NCBI RefSeq assembly: GCF_029254265.1
Contig: NZ_JAQWXX010000082.1
Location: 1 to 64,000 of the forward strand
DNA: 64,000 bases
Reading direction: 5' to 3'
From: Algoriphagus sp.
GTDB lineage: Bacteria; Bacteroidota; Bacteroidia; Cytophagales; Cyclobacteriaceae
Below the pieces are notes generated by a model, which ran no database searches, was not told where the DNA came from, and was given only the letters and a program-made list of their open reading frames with translations. Positions 33,151 through 42,992 of the stretch are shown one piece after another (position 1 is the stretch's first letter; each line of letters begins with the position of its first letter). Position numbers and translations under genes: made by a program.

Positions 33151-35457
33151 ATGAGTAAAGCTATTAAACCAAAAGGCACAACGTGGGTATCCAAAGTAGT
33201 AAAATACATTTGGATCGCATTTGTAGCTGGTTTTTTTGGATTCATCCTATTTGTCTGGATGATCAGTGTCAATTTTCTTGGATTATTCGGCACCCTTCCG
33301 GACTTCAAAGCATTAGAGAATCCAGATTCAGAAATTGCTTCTGGATTATATTCAGCGGATGGAGTTCTATTAGGAACTTATTATCGAGAAAACAGAAGCC
33401 CTATTAAATACGAAGATCTCTCTCCAAACTTGGTAAATGCACTTATTTCAACTGAAGATGTTCGTTTTAATGAACATTCTGGGATTGATATGACTGCCAT
33501 GATACGTGTTTTTGTGAAGTCAATTATTCTAGGTCAAGATGCTGGTGGAGGATCAACTCTAAGTCAACAAACAGCCAAAAATTTATTCAAAACTAGAACT
33601 GATGAAAATCAAGGAGTTCTAAGTTCCATTCCTGGACTTCGTATGTTAATCATCAAAACCAAAGAATGGATCGTCGCAACTCAACTTGAGAAAGCGTACA
33701 CCAAAAATGAAATCCTTACACTTTATCTGAACACCTCGGAGTTTGGATCGAATGCTTATGGAATCAAAACTGCCTCTGAGACTTTTTTCAACAAAAAACC
33801 CTCTGACTTGGCCGTGCAAGAAGCCGCTGTCTTGGTGGGACTTTTCAAAGCTCCAACTTATTACAGCCCGGTTTATAATCCTGATAATTCACTTAGGCGA
33901 AGAAACACCGTGTTGTACCAAATGGTGAAAAATGATCATTTGACTGAGGAAGAGTTCGATTCCCTTTCAGCTTTGCCTATTGAATTAGACTATAGCGTAG
34001 CCAATCAAAACAAAGGTCTGGCAACTTACTTTAGAGAAATTGTTAAATCTGACTTGCTACAATGGACAAAAGAAAACCTAAAGTCAGACGGTTCAGCCTA
34101 CGATCTTTACGGTGATGGGCTGAAAATTTACACCACAGTAGATAGCCGAATGCAACGCTATGCAGAGGAAGCAGTTGATGAGCACATGAGATCACTGCAG
34201 AATGCATTTTATAAAGAAATGGGAAATCGCGATCCTTGGGTGGATGGGGATAATCGTATCATCCCGAATTTCATCGAAGATGCTGTTAAAAGAACTGAGG
34301 CTTATCGACTTTTGAAAATCAGATTTGGCAATGACACTGATTCTATCAATTTGAAATTGAATGAAAAAAAGCGAATGTCTGTCTTCTCATGGGAAAAAGG
34401 AGAAATTGACACGCTGATGAGTACCATGGATTCCATGAGGTATTACAAGAAATTCCTTCAGACTGGATTTATGAGTATGGATCCTCATACTGGTAAAATT
34501 AAAGCATGGGTAGGTGGATTGGATCATAAGTATTTCAAGTTTGATCATGTGAAGCGAGGTAAAAGACAACCAGGATCAACATTCAAACCTTTCGTATATG
34601 CCGCTGCTATCGAAAATGGTTACAGTCCTTGTTATTCAGTAATTGACCAGCCTGTAGAAGTATATATACCGGGTCAACCTGCTTGGAGTCCTGCCAATGC
34701 AAATGGGAAGTTTACCTATGAAAAAATGACCATCCGTAAAGCAATGGCTCAATCGGTCAACTCGGTGACTGCTTATATGATGAAAAAACTAAGCCCAAAA
34801 ATCGTGGTTGAGACTGCTCGAAGATTGGGTGTGACCAGTGACTTAGAAGAGGTACCTTCATTGGCTCTAGGAGTTAATGATGTGTCAATTTTCGAAATGG
34901 TGGGAGCTTTTGGAACTTTTGTAAATAAAGGAGAACATACTACCCCATTCTATATTGACCGGATTGAGGATAAGAATGGAAATGTGATTCAGCAATTCAC
35001 AGCTAAAAAACGTCCAGCGATGAGTGAGGAGCACGCCTATTTAATGACCTACATGCTACGAGGTGGCTTTGAAGAGGAACAAGGTACTAGCCAAGGTGTG
35101 CCATATGCTTTAAGAGAAGGAAATGAGTTAGGTGGTAAAACAGGAACTACTCAGAACGCTTCAGACGGATGGTATATGGGTATAAGCAAGGATTTGGTAA
35201 GTGGAACTTGGGTTGGTGGGGATGACCGTGCAATTCACTTTAGGAGCTGGACTTCAGGGCAAGGCGGAAGAACAGCAAGACCTATTTGGGTAAAGTATAT
35301 GGAGAAAGTATATGCTGACAAAAGCTTGGGGTACACTAAAGGCCCTTTTCCAAGGCCGGAGCGACCACTAAGTATCGAGATTGACTGTGACGTTTATGAA
35401 AAAGAAAGTCAGCGCTTTGCGGACTTTGATTATGACGCCAAGAAAAACGATTTCTAA
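33151..35457 (+). CDS. Class A penicillin-binding protein (PBP1A type)
   Basis: The 768-residue bifunctional peptidoglycan synthase has a transmembrane helix at about 18-42. The GT51 glycosyltransferase has catalytic Glu102 in 'STEDVRFNEHSGID' and 'GGGSTLSQQTAKNLF'. The transpeptidase has Ser476-T-F-K479 in 'QPGSTFKPFVYAAA', SxN at 535-537 and Lys663-T-G in 'GGKTGTTQNASDGWYMG'. All motifs are intact. It polymerises and cross-links glycan strands at the outer face of the inner membrane. It starts 4 bp after the SprE-like gene. Confidence 0.97.
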   Translation: MSKAIKPKGTTWVSKVVKYIWIAFVAGFFGFILFVWMISVNFLGLFGTLPDFKALENPDSEIASGLYSADGVLLGTYYRENRSPIKYEDLSPNLVNALISTEDVRFNEHSGIDMTAMIRVFVKSIILGQDAGGGSTLSQQTAKNLFKTRTDENQGVLSSIPGLRMLIIKTKEWIVATQLEKAYTKNEILTLYLNTSEFGSNAYGIKTASETFFNKKPSDLAVQEAAVLVGLFKAPTYYSPVYNPDNSLRRRNTVLYQMVKNDHLTEEEFDSLSALPIELDYSVANQNKGLATYFREIVKSDLLQWTKENLKSDGSAYDLYGDGLKIYTTVDSRMQRYAEEAVDEHMRSLQNAFYKEMGNRDPWVDGDNRIIPNFIEDAVKRTEAYRLLKIRFGNDTDSINLKLNEKKRMSVFSWEKGEIDTLMSTMDSMRYYKKFLQTGFMSMDPHTGKIKAWVGGLDHKYFKFDHVKRGKRQPGSTFKPFVYAAAIENGYSPCYSVIDQPVEVYIPGQPAWSPANANGKFTYEKMTIRKAMAQSVNSVTAYMMKKLSPKIVVETARRLGVTSDLEEVPSLALGVNDVSIFEMVGAFGTFVNKGEHTTPFYIDRIEDKNGNVIQQFTAKKRPAMSEEHAYLMTYMLRGGFEEEQGTSQGVPYALREGNELGGKTGTTQNASDGWYMGISKDLVSGTWVGGDDRAIHFRSWTSGQGGRTARPIWVKYMEKVYADKSLGYTKGPFPRPERPLSIEIDCDVYEKESQRFADFDYDAKKNDF

Positions 35458-35480
35458 AACACAAAAAATACTCTTTTTAA

Positions 35481-35509
35481 AACAGCCTTAATCCAAGGCT
35501 GTTTTTTTT
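35481..35509 (+). terminator. Terminator after PBP1A
   Basis: AACAGCCTT (35481-35489) pairs perfectly with AAGGCTGTT (35495-35503), followed by a T run. It separates the SprE-like/PBP1A pair from uvrC, whose ATG is only 11 bp downstream. Confidence 0.85.
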
Positions 35510-35520
35510 AATTTTAGACC

Positions 35521-37326
35521 ATGCAATCATCTTCCTATCTTCCAAGTGAGCATTTGAATCTTCCAGATCAACCGGGAGTTTATAAGTATTTCAATGAAGA
35601 AGATGATCTTATCTATGTAGGAAAAGCGAAAAGCCTTAAAAAGCGAGTTAGTAGCTATTTCAACAAAAATTCCGGGGTAAATCTTAAAACTCGGAGAATG
35701 GTGAAAGAGATCAGAAAGATTGAAATCACTATCGTCAATAGTGAGCTTGATGCCCTACTTTTAGAAAATAACTTAATTAAAAAATCACAACCGAAGTACA
35801 ATATCTTACTTCGAGATGACAAAACATACCCCTACCTTTTGGTAACCAAAGAAAATTTTCCGCGGATATTTCAGACAAGGAAATTGATTCCAAAACGTGG
35901 AACCTACTACGGCCCTTTTGCAAGTGTAAAGGCCATGAATAATGTGTTGGACTTAATCAGAGAACTATTTACTATCAGAACCTGCAAACTTGATCTCTCG
36001 CCCTATAAGATTGCAGAAGACAAATACAAAGTATGCCTTGAGTATCATATCGGAAATTGCCAGGGACCATGTGTGGGCCTTCAAAAAGAGCAGGAATATT
36101 TGAAAGATTTAGAACAGGCGAAGCATATCTTAAGAGGTAATCTAGGACAGGCTAAAACATTTTTCAAACAAGAGATGCAGTTCCATGCTGAAAATCTTGA
36201 GTTTGAAAAGGCACACAAGCTCAAGGAAAAACTAGAACTCCTCGAAAAGTATCAATCCAAATCACTGGTAGCAAGTCCCTCTATCAAAAATCTGGATGTT
36301 TGTACAATTGTCAGCGATGAAAATACAGCATATGTAAATTACATGCGCGTAAAAAATGGGACTTTGATCACTTCCAAAAATGTTGAATTGAAAAAAAGAC
36401 TGGATGAAACAGAAGAAGAGTTGCTAATAACAGCACTTATTCGGCTTCAAGATCAATTCAACAGTGATGCCGATGAAGTCCTGCTTAATATTGAATTAAC
36501 AGAACCAATTGAGGGTCTAAATGTAAACACTCCAAAAATCGGAGATAAGAAAAAACTTATTGAATTATCCCATAAGAACGCCTTATTCTACAAAAAGGAA
36601 AAAGCATTGCTTATCGGCTTGAACCAAGACAAAAAAGACAGAGTCATTAAGCAATTGAAGGAGGATTTAAGCCTTCAAGAAGTTCCTGATCACATTGAAT
36701 GCTTTGACAATTCAAATATACAGGGGACTAACCCCGTAGCCAGCATGGTCTGTTTTTTAAATGGAAAGCCTGCCGTAAAAGAATATCGGCATTACCATAT
36801 CAAAACGGTAGAAGGGCCCAATGACTTTGCAAGCATGAAGGAGATCGTTGGGAGACGCTATAAAAGACTTTTGGAAGAAGGTAAACCAATGCCAAAGTTA
36901 GTCGTGATCGATGGCGGAAAAGGGCAACTTTCATCAGCCGTAGAAGCTTTACAAGAATTAGGAGTTTACGGTCAAATGCCGATTATTGGTATAGCAAAAA
37001 GACTGGAAGAAATATACTTCCCGGGAGATTCCTACCCCATTCATATCGATAAAAAATCAGAGAGTCTAAGACTATTACAGCGAATTCGAGATGAAGCTCA
37101 CAGATTTGCAATTACATTTCATCGAAACGTGAGAAGCAAAAATGCTTTTGGAACTCAATTGACAGCTATACCTGGTATTGGAGAAAATACAGCTGATAAG
37201 CTCTTAAGTCATTTCAAGTCAGTAAAGAAGATCAGTCAAGCAACTGAAGAAGAAATTGCAAGTATTATTGGCCCTAGTAAAGCAAGGGGTCTATTTGAAT
37301 GGAAAGAAAAAAATAAAGGGGCTTAA
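35521..37326 (+). CDS. uvrC: Excinuclease ABC subunit C
   Basis: The 601-residue protein has GIY-YIG nuclease 'GVYKYFNEEDDLIYVGKA' at 19-36 and 'LLLENNLIKKSQPKYNILLRDDKTYPY'-type segment near 80-105. Four cysteines lie at about 158-180 ('TCKLDL', 'KVCLEYHIGNCQGPCVG'). The UVR coiled segment is at about 205-240, the RNase H-like UvrC domain at about 380-520 ('ECFDNSNIQGTNPVASMV', 'VIDGGKGQL') and the C-terminal helix-hairpin-helix at 'LTAIPGIGENTADKLLSHF'. It makes both incisions in nucleotide excision repair. Length and domain order are standard. Confidence 0.98.
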   Translation: MQSSSYLPSEHLNLPDQPGVYKYFNEEDDLIYVGKAKSLKKRVSSYFNKNSGVNLKTRRMVKEIRKIEITIVNSELDALLLENNLIKKSQPKYNILLRDDKTYPYLLVTKENFPRIFQTRKLIPKRGTYYGPFASVKAMNNVLDLIRELFTIRTCKLDLSPYKIAEDKYKVCLEYHIGNCQGPCVGLQKEQEYLKDLEQAKHILRGNLGQAKTFFKQEMQFHAENLEFEKAHKLKEKLELLEKYQSKSLVASPSIKNLDVCTIVSDENTAYVNYMRVKNGTLITSKNVELKKRLDETEEELLITALIRLQDQFNSDADEVLLNIELTEPIEGLNVNTPKIGDKKKLIELSHKNALFYKKEKALLIGLNQDKKDRVIKQLKEDLSLQEVPDHIECFDNSNIQGTNPVASMVCFLNGKPAVKEYRHYHIKTVEGPNDFASMKEIVGRRYKRLLEEGKPMPKLVVIDGGKGQLSSAVEALQELGVYGQMPIIGIAKRLEEIYFPGDSYPIHIDKKSESLRLLQRIRDEAHRFAITFHRNVRSKNAFGTQLTAIPGIGENTADKLLSHFKSVKKISQATEEEIASIIGPSKARGLFEWKEKNKGA

Positions 37327-37343
37327 AAAGCCCCTTTTATTTT
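37318..37343. terminator. Bidirectional terminator between uvrC and gldN
   Basis: GGGGCTT (37318-37324) pairs with AAGCCCC (37328-37334), flanked by T-rich (plus) and A-rich sequence. It overlaps the uvrC stop and abuts the gldN stop, serving two convergent genes. Confidence 0.75.
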
Positions 37344-38157
37344 ACCATTCCCAAAGGGAATTTTCAAATTCTAATAATTTATACTCGAAAGCAAGTGCAT
37401 CTAAATAGGCTTGCATATCCTGATTTGGATTTTGAGATGAAATCAAATCTGCAATCAGCGCATCATCAGGGTTGGTGAATCTCCTAACAACCGATCTAAA
37501 TAATCTTGTTTCAAAAGCTTCATCATAAGTGAGACTTTTGGAAAGATTATTGAAATTAATCCAACGTGCTTCAGGATGATTTTTGAAGTAGTTGTAGAAA
37601 TCTTTATATCGGATATATGCAATTGTTTTTTGACCCGCATCAGAATTTGTAGCAGATGGCATCACCAACTCAATGTATTTAATATCGAATACTGTCTCAG
37701 AGTGATGCTTATCAAACACAAAGTCTTCTTTGAAATCCAAGTAATAAAGTTGCTTCACGAAAATACTATCACCCGTAGCGTTTAACCAGAAATTCTCTTG
37801 AAACTCCGCTATTGATAGTGGAGTAGTAAATTCAGGATCTGCAAAAACTTCAAGAGCATTTTCATCTACCACAGATTTGTAGATCTGATTTATGATTCCA
37901 TTTGACTTAGTGTCTCCAGAACCATAAAGAGGAAGATTATACTTTTCTCTAAGGTCAATTCGACGCCAAACACCAATTTGATACATCTTATCATCTTCCC
38001 TTATTCTCTTAGCAGAGAAGACCGTGTCCATTTCAAATTGTCTATCGCCAAATCCAGATGGATTTACACTTGTTGCGATTTGTGCTTCACCCCTTAAAGG
38101 AGCTAGCCCTGCTACAAGAAATAAGGACAGGATTAATTTTGGAAGAAGCTTTTTCAT
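37342..38157 (-). CDS. gldN: Gliding motility/T9SS protein GldN (PorN)
   Basis: The 271-residue periplasmic protein has a signal peptide ending near 'RGEAQ' (about residue 26). GldN family features include 'RIREDDKMYQIGVWRRIDLREKYN', split by 'PLYGSG', 'LYYLDFKEDFVFDKH', and the C-terminal 'LDALAFEYKLLEFENSLWEW'. With GldK it forms the ring of the T9SS trans-envelope complex. It is the last gene of the porP-gldKLMN run. Confidence 0.95.
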   Translation of the reverse strand: MKKLLPKLILSLFLVAGLAPLRGEAQIATSVNPSGFGDRQFEMDTVFSAKRIREDDKMYQIGVWRRIDLREKYNLPLYGSGDTKSNGIINQIYKSVVDENALEVFADPEFTTPLSIAEFQENFWLNATGDSIFVKQLYYLDFKEDFVFDKHHSETVFDIKYIELVMPSATNSDAGQKTIAYIRYKDFYNYFKNHPEARWINFNNLSKSLTYDEAFETRLFRSVVRRFTNPDDALIADLISSQNPNQDMQAYLDALAFEYKLLEFENSLWEW

Positions 38158-38188
38158 ATTTATATAATTTTTTCTCTAACCAATCTGA

Positions 38189-39802
38189 TTACTTGATTCG
38201 GACTGGAACAACTTGTCTCAATTCAGTAGGAATTTTATTACCTCTAAAATTTGTACGAGTTACTTGTCTAATTTCGAAAACGATAACATCTCCTGCTTTT
38301 GCACTTTCTAATAACGATCGCATCGCCAAAGAATTGCCTGAAGAAATCTGAGCTGTTTGTCTAGGAACTTCATTTCTCAATAATCTCATTTCCCCACCAG
38401 TAACCTCAAAATTAGCATCTTTAGCCATCGTTCTACCGAATGTAGGCTCAGGCTTAGCAAGCAACTTAATACCCGTCAAGGTTCCGATTGGATGAGCAAG
38501 ACTTAGATCCAACTCACTTCCATTTGAAGTTACAGGAACTAATGAAGGAGCAGGAACTGGCTTGATATCATAATCAACTGCACCAATTTTATTTCCTCCA
38601 CTGCTTACTCCGATGTTTACTTTACCTGAAGCTCCAGGTATTACAGTCAATTGACCAGGTTTATTACCCTTTATAGATTGACCATTGGAAACTGCAAATT
38701 CAGGAGAATAACTATTCCCAAGAGCAGGCACCTCGATTAATAATTCGTTTGCACAATCTGCGTAAAGTTGCTGAACCACCTCAGAAGAAACTTTGATTAC
38801 TGGCTGTGCGACAAAGTATTCGTATTCAACTGGAAGGACCTTGTCTTCACCACCTACATTAGTAATAATTTCACCTTTCAAAATTCTCTTAGCTAGGCCT
38901 CTATCGTCGTATTCACCAGCTGGAGTTACAGAAAATTCTATTTTACCAAATCCTTTTGCATCTACAGGGACAGATCTACCATCAATTGTCATGGTAGGTG
39001 CAGCCGAAGTAGAACTTGAAGCAATAAACATATCTGCTTCAAATTTTGTACCAGCGGCCACAACATTTGACAATGCTGCAATTCTTGCCTCTGTAACATC
39101 AGCCTTGAAGAAGAAAGATCCAATTGAATTCTGTATAGCCTTCAATGATTCACTCTCTATATTCAAAACTTCATTTTGAAATTGTGAAAGCAAGGCGATC
39201 ACCGCTCCAACTGGGGATTTAACAAATGTCAAGGCAACAAAATCCTTATTCTTTACTTCCATATCGTTTGCGAAAAGCTCGATGTCTTTTGCATCTTTCG
39301 CTATGGGCTGGAATTGCATATCCGGGAAACCTATCTTAGTCAAAATAGCGGAAATTTGATTTGGATAAGCATTCAGCTTTTCCTTCATTTCCTCTCCACG
39401 ACCATTATTAGCGAAGAGATTTCCAGTTATTTCCGTATTCTTCAAGTTCGCATTGACAAAGTTTCCTTCATCATTCTTAGCATTAGATTGAACAATCAAA
39501 TCTTGCTTCAAATTTTCAAGGTAATCGTAGACTTCTTTAGTAGCCTCTCTTACCTCTTTCGCAGCTGCCACTTTTGGTACATCCACTTCTTTATTTCCTT
39601 GCTGCTCTACCGTATAGGCGATAGACTCAACAGTCGAAACGTTTTTACCAATGAAATTTTTGGAAGTTCTTTCCATCCCATCATTGATCAATATAAATTT
39701 CTGGAGAATTTGGTTGCTGACCTGGAGAGCCAATAAGGCCGTCAAAACCAGGTACATCATACCAATCATCCGCTGTCTAGGTGTCTCTTTAGCTCCTGCC
39801 AT
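38189..39802 (-). CDS. gldM: T9SS motor protein GldM (PorM)
   Basis: The 537-residue protein has a cytoplasmic N-terminus 'MAGAKETPRQRMIGMMYLV' running into a single transmembrane helix (about 14-32, 'GMMYLVLTALLALQV'). A long periplasmic part follows, with the GldM N, middle and C-terminal beta domains (for example 'KVSSEVVQQLYADCANELLIEVPALG'). With GldL it forms the proton-driven rotary motor of gliding and type IX secretion. It lies between gldL and gldN. Confidence 0.95.
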   Translation of the reverse strand: MAGAKETPRQRMIGMMYLVLTALLALQVSNQILQKFILINDGMERTSKNFIGKNVSTVESIAYTVEQQGNKEVDVPKVAAAKEVREATKEVYDYLENLKQDLIVQSNAKNDEGNFVNANLKNTEITGNLFANNGRGEEMKEKLNAYPNQISAILTKIGFPDMQFQPIAKDAKDIELFANDMEVKNKDFVALTFVKSPVGAVIALLSQFQNEVLNIESESLKAIQNSIGSFFFKADVTEARIAALSNVVAAGTKFEADMFIASSSTSAAPTMTIDGRSVPVDAKGFGKIEFSVTPAGEYDDRGLAKRILKGEIITNVGGEDKVLPVEYEYFVAQPVIKVSSEVVQQLYADCANELLIEVPALGNSYSPEFAVSNGQSIKGNKPGQLTVIPGASGKVNIGVSSGGNKIGAVDYDIKPVPAPSLVPVTSNGSELDLSLAHPIGTLTGIKLLAKPEPTFGRTMAKDANFEVTGGEMRLLRNEVPRQTAQISSGNSLAMRSLLESAKAGDVIVFEIRQVTRTNFRGNKIPTELRQVVPVRIK

Positions 39803-39842
39803 TTTTAAGTTTTAATGGATTTTTAAATGAATTGAAGAGAAA

Positions 39843-40643
39843 TTAACCTTTCATAGCGGAAAGCATTCCACCATAGATTTTATTCAATGAACTCACGTTT
39901 TGATTCAATTTTGAAAGCTCGTTTTTGAAAGCTTCTGTTTCTTTACCAGCCTCGCTAAGACCTTCCATAGCAGCGGTCATATTAGAATAGAATTTATTCA
40001 ATGTCTTCACATGGCTGTTTGCATCCTGAAGTTCCATTTCATATACAGAATTCAAGGCTGATAGATTCTTAGTGACTGTCTGAACTTGCATATGATAAGC
40101 TTTTGCGTCCTGAGATGCAGAAGACATTTCAGTAAGGGCCGCAGCAGTCTTGCTGTAAGAAGCATTCATATCTACTAAAGTCTTTGCAGCAGATTTTACA
40201 TTTGTAGCATATTCGTTGGTTGCTACTGCTGCATCAGCGAGATTACCCATCTTTGCAGCAGAAGTCGCAAGGTTTTGCATTCCTTTTCCTAAGCTTTCGA
40301 TAAGTTCTGGACCAACTTTAGCATTTGCTAGCATTTCATCTAACTTTTGAGTGGTGTTATCACCAGTTGATGCCTTCGCCGTTCTCTTTACTCCCGGAGC
40401 ATCTCCTGCAAGTTCTGGATATACTTTTGACCAATCTACTTCTTCAGCTTTTGGCTCAAATGCCGATAGGAAGAAAATAAATGCCTCCGTAGAAAGTCCT
40501 ATTCCGATCATCCAGTTAGCGCCCTGCCAATCCAAGATTTTAAACATAGCACCAAGGATCACGACAGCAGCACCAATACCATAAACTTTTGGCATAATAC
40601 TGGAATAAAATTTAGCTGAGAAAGAGTTGCTGTTACTAGCCAT
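39843..40643 (-). CDS. gldL: T9SS motor protein GldL (PorL)
   Basis: The 266-residue inner-membrane protein has two transmembrane helices within residues 14-65 ('YGIGAAVVILGAMFKILDW', 'GIGLSTEAFIFFLSAFEP') carrying the conserved Lys and Glu, then a cytoplasmic coiled tail ('LSALNSVYEMELQDANSH', 'ELSKLNQNVSSLNKIYGGML'). It is the proton-conducting stator-like part of the GldLM motor. Gaps to gldK and gldM are 48 and 40 bp. Confidence 0.95.
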   Translation of the reverse strand: MASNSNSFSAKFYSSIMPKVYGIGAAVVILGAMFKILDWQGANWMIGIGLSTEAFIFFLSAFEPKAEEVDWSKVYPELAGDAPGVKRTAKASTGDNTTQKLDEMLANAKVGPELIESLGKGMQNLATSAAKMGNLADAAVATNEYATNVKSAAKTLVDMNASYSKTAAALTEMSSASQDAKAYHMQVQTVTKNLSALNSVYEMELQDANSHVKTLNKFYSNMTAAMEGLSEAGKETEAFKNELSKLNQNVSSLNKIYGGMLSAMKG

Positions 40644-40691
40644 TTTTTGAATAAAATTAAGGTTTAAGTGTTTTTTAGTGGGTTTGTTTTT

Positions 40692-41786
40692 TTATCTTCT
40701 TTTTCTTTGCGAGCTTTTAACATCCATGGACCCTGACCTACCAATAAATGTCATTGCAGTTCTGAATCCAATGTGAGCCTGAGCAACATCTTCGTATTCG
40801 TATGTTCTTGTACTGGTCTCTAAATAATGAGCAATATCTTTCCAGCTACCGCCTCTCACTACTTTTCTTGGCTCATTAGGATCATCAAATACTGGATCTA
40901 AATCCCATGTAACAGTTCTCGAAGTTGTAGCATAGGCATCAAGTACCCATTCTGCTACATTTCCAGACATATTATATAGACCAAAACCATTTGGCGCAAA
41001 AACGTCTACTGGAGCAGTATAAGCAAATCCATCATCAATGTAATTTCCTCTACCTGGTTTGAAGTTTGCCATCAGACAACCTCTTTTATTTTTCAAGTAA
41101 GGACCTCCCCAAGGATATTTTGCCACATCTTTTCCTCCTTTTGCAGCATATTCCCATTCAGCTTCGGAAGGAAGCCTGAAACTAGGAGCATCAAAATCAT
41201 ATTCGTCTCTTGAATTTTGATAATAAGTTCTCCATTGAGCATACTTATTAGCCTGATCATACGTCACCCCTACTACAGGGTAGTCATCAAAAGCAGGATG
41301 ATCAAAGTAAAACTCCATCAAAGGATCTCCATAATGGTATGTAAAACTTGTAGACCAAACGGTCGTGTCAGGTCTCAATTCTTCATAGTTCAATTGTGGA
41401 GGATCTTTTAGAGTAGTTGGTGTACCTGTATCTAAATCACCATTTTTCACAGATTCCAAAAATTGTCTGTATTTATTATTGGAAACTTCGTACTTGTCCA
41501 TAAAAAATTCCGAAACCGTAAACTGTTTGTTAAGAGACGATTGAGTAAATGCAATATCTTCATCAGATTGACCCATCCAAAAAGTCCCAGCTTTTACAGG
41601 AACCATGTCGTAAGGAAGGTTTTGTTGCCAGCTATCGCGTTTCGGAACTCCAGTTACTTCTCCTCTCCTGTTCATCTTTTCACTAGCCGATCCTTTTTTA
41701 TTAAATAGACTACAACCAGGTAAAAGTGTCGCTACCACCAACCCTAAAGTGATTGGCATTAAGCGCAAATTCATTTTTTTATACAT
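40692..41786 (-). CDS. gldK: T9SS lipoprotein GldK (PorK)
   Basis: About 364 residues are counted from the ATG at 41786, giving 'MYKKMNLRLMPITLGL' and lipobox 'ATLLPGCS'; ATG at 41807 or 41774 are alternatives. The rest is a formylglycine-generating-enzyme/sulfatase-modifying-factor fold: 'VPVKAGTFWMGQSDEDI', 'DKYEVSNNKYRQFL', 'FRLPSEAEWEYAAKGG', 'NGFGLYNMSGNVAEWV' and 'RKVVRGGSW'. GldK is a structural outer-membrane-anchored ring protein of the T9SS, not an enzyme. It follows the porP-like gene and precedes gldL. Confidence 0.95.
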   Translation of the reverse strand: MYKKMNLRLMPITLGLVVATLLPGCSLFNKKGSASEKMNRRGEVTGVPKRDSWQQNLPYDMVPVKAGTFWMGQSDEDIAFTQSSLNKQFTVSEFFMDKYEVSNNKYRQFLESVKNGDLDTGTPTTLKDPPQLNYEELRPDTTVWSTSFTYHYGDPLMEFYFDHPAFDDYPVVGVTYDQANKYAQWRTYYQNSRDEYDFDAPSFRLPSEAEWEYAAKGGKDVAKYPWGGPYLKNKRGCLMANFKPGRGNYIDDGFAYTAPVDVFAPNGFGLYNMSGNVAEWVLDAYATTSRTVTWDLDPVFDDPNEPRKVVRGGSWKDIAHYLETSTRTYEYEDVAQAHIGFRTAMTFIGRSGSMDVKSSQRKRR

Positions 41787-41935
41787 AAATGACGTTTTTT
41801 CGTTCATTAGATTTTCCTCAACTCTTAAAGTGCTTAAGATGCGAAATTTAGCTGAATTTGGCACAATAATGCAAATAACCTGCCAAATTTAAAGTAATGT
41901 TTATGCTTCTTATAAAGCGTTAAATTTCACGAATG

Positions 41936-42916
41936 TCAAAACCTAAATCTAGGCGTCCGCTGAATCACTCGCTGAACATCTTTGGTGACATCCGACAAAG
42001 AATAACGTAACAACAATTCGTGGCTGGTTGGAGCTTTGGCTTCCAATCCTCCAAAAACCAAGTCAAATGAATATCCTAATTTTAAAGAATTGTCTCTCAA
42101 TAGACTATATCCCATTATAAGTGATATAGACTCTTCTCCTCTAAAACCAATACCACCACTTATTCTGTTTTGATGCGTCGCAATAACGCTAACCTCATAG
42201 GAAAAATTATTAAACGAGACAGATTTTAACAAAAAACTCGGCTCTATTCTCAATTGACCAACTGGCCTGAATCTATATCCAAAAAGCAAATAGGAATGAT
42301 TTCTAAGTTGATTAGCATACGCTCCATCTCCAAAATCAAACGCTGGTTCATTGAGGTGCCTACTACTCAAACCAAGGTAATAATCGCCCCGGTCAAATAA
42401 GAGCCCCGCTCCAAAATTTAAATTTATTTGGCTTTCTTTTCCGGAATTTGGAAGATTTGGTTCAGGATTGACCACAATCAACTCCCCATAGTCAATTGCG
42501 CTGGAAAAAAATCCAGCATATGCGCCAAAACTTAATGTAGCTCTTTTCAATTTTTTGTGATAGGCACCTTGGAGGTTAATCTCCAAATTACCAGTTGGTC
42601 CAATCTGATCATTCACTATAGTGAGCCCATAGCCAATATTTTTGCCATCCAAGCTACCCTGAGCTGTGATAAGCTGGGTGATAGGCGCTCCTCCTTGTCC
42701 AGAACTGGTTGAATAATTCAACCATTGGGATCTATGCAGAGCGGAGAACCTATATCCACCATCCTTACCCGCAAAAGCCGGATTATAATACATGCCATTG
42801 TACATGTACTGTGTAAACTGAGCATCTTGCTGGGCCCTTAAAGATGTAAATCCAAAAAAGAAAATAATCAGGAAGAAACAATTTAAAAAGCACTTCCTCA
42901 GGCCTCTTTCAAGCAT
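41936..42916 (-). CDS. PorP/SprF family T9SS outer-membrane protein
   Basis: The 326-residue protein has a signal peptide ending 'TSLRAQ' (about 28) and the PorP/SprF signature 'QDAQFTQYMYNGMYYNPAFAG' (split after Q and the Y), followed by beta strands ending in Phe ('TPRFRF'), as in outer-membrane barrels. It comes before gldK in the same orientation, as in the porP-porKLMN arrangement of Porphyromonas. It helps dock the T9SS to the outer membrane or exports a partner. It has its own promoter match upstream. Confidence 0.9.
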   Translation of the reverse strand: MLERGLRKCFLNCFFLIIFFFGFTSLRAQQDAQFTQYMYNGMYYNPAFAGKDGGYRFSALHRSQWLNYSTSSGQGGAPITQLITAQGSLDGKNIGYGLTIVNDQIGPTGNLEINLQGAYHKKLKRATLSFGAYAGFFSSAIDYGELIVVNPEPNLPNSGKESQINLNFGAGLLFDRGDYYLGLSSRHLNEPAFDFGDGAYANQLRNHSYLLFGYRFRPVGQLRIEPSFLLKSVSFNNFSYEVSVIATHQNRISGGIGFRGEESISLIMGYSLLRDNSLKLGYSFDLVFGGLEAKAPTSHELLLRYSLSDVTKDVQRVIQRTPRFRF

Positions 42917-42939
42917 TTTTATCTGGTTTAAGTCAATTT

Positions 42940-42970
42940 CAAAACTATTGTAAGGATTTAAACTGAAAAA
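42940..42970 (-). promoter_or_regulatory. Promoter of the porP-gldKLMN run
   Basis: On the minus strand TAGTTTTG (42947-42940) matches the -7 consensus TAnnTTTG, and TTTT (42970-42967) lies 19 bases upstream, one base off TTTG. The porP-like start is 24 bp downstream of the -7 box. Confidence 0.6.
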
Positions 42971-42992
42971 CCATTGATTTTGATTCTAAGAA

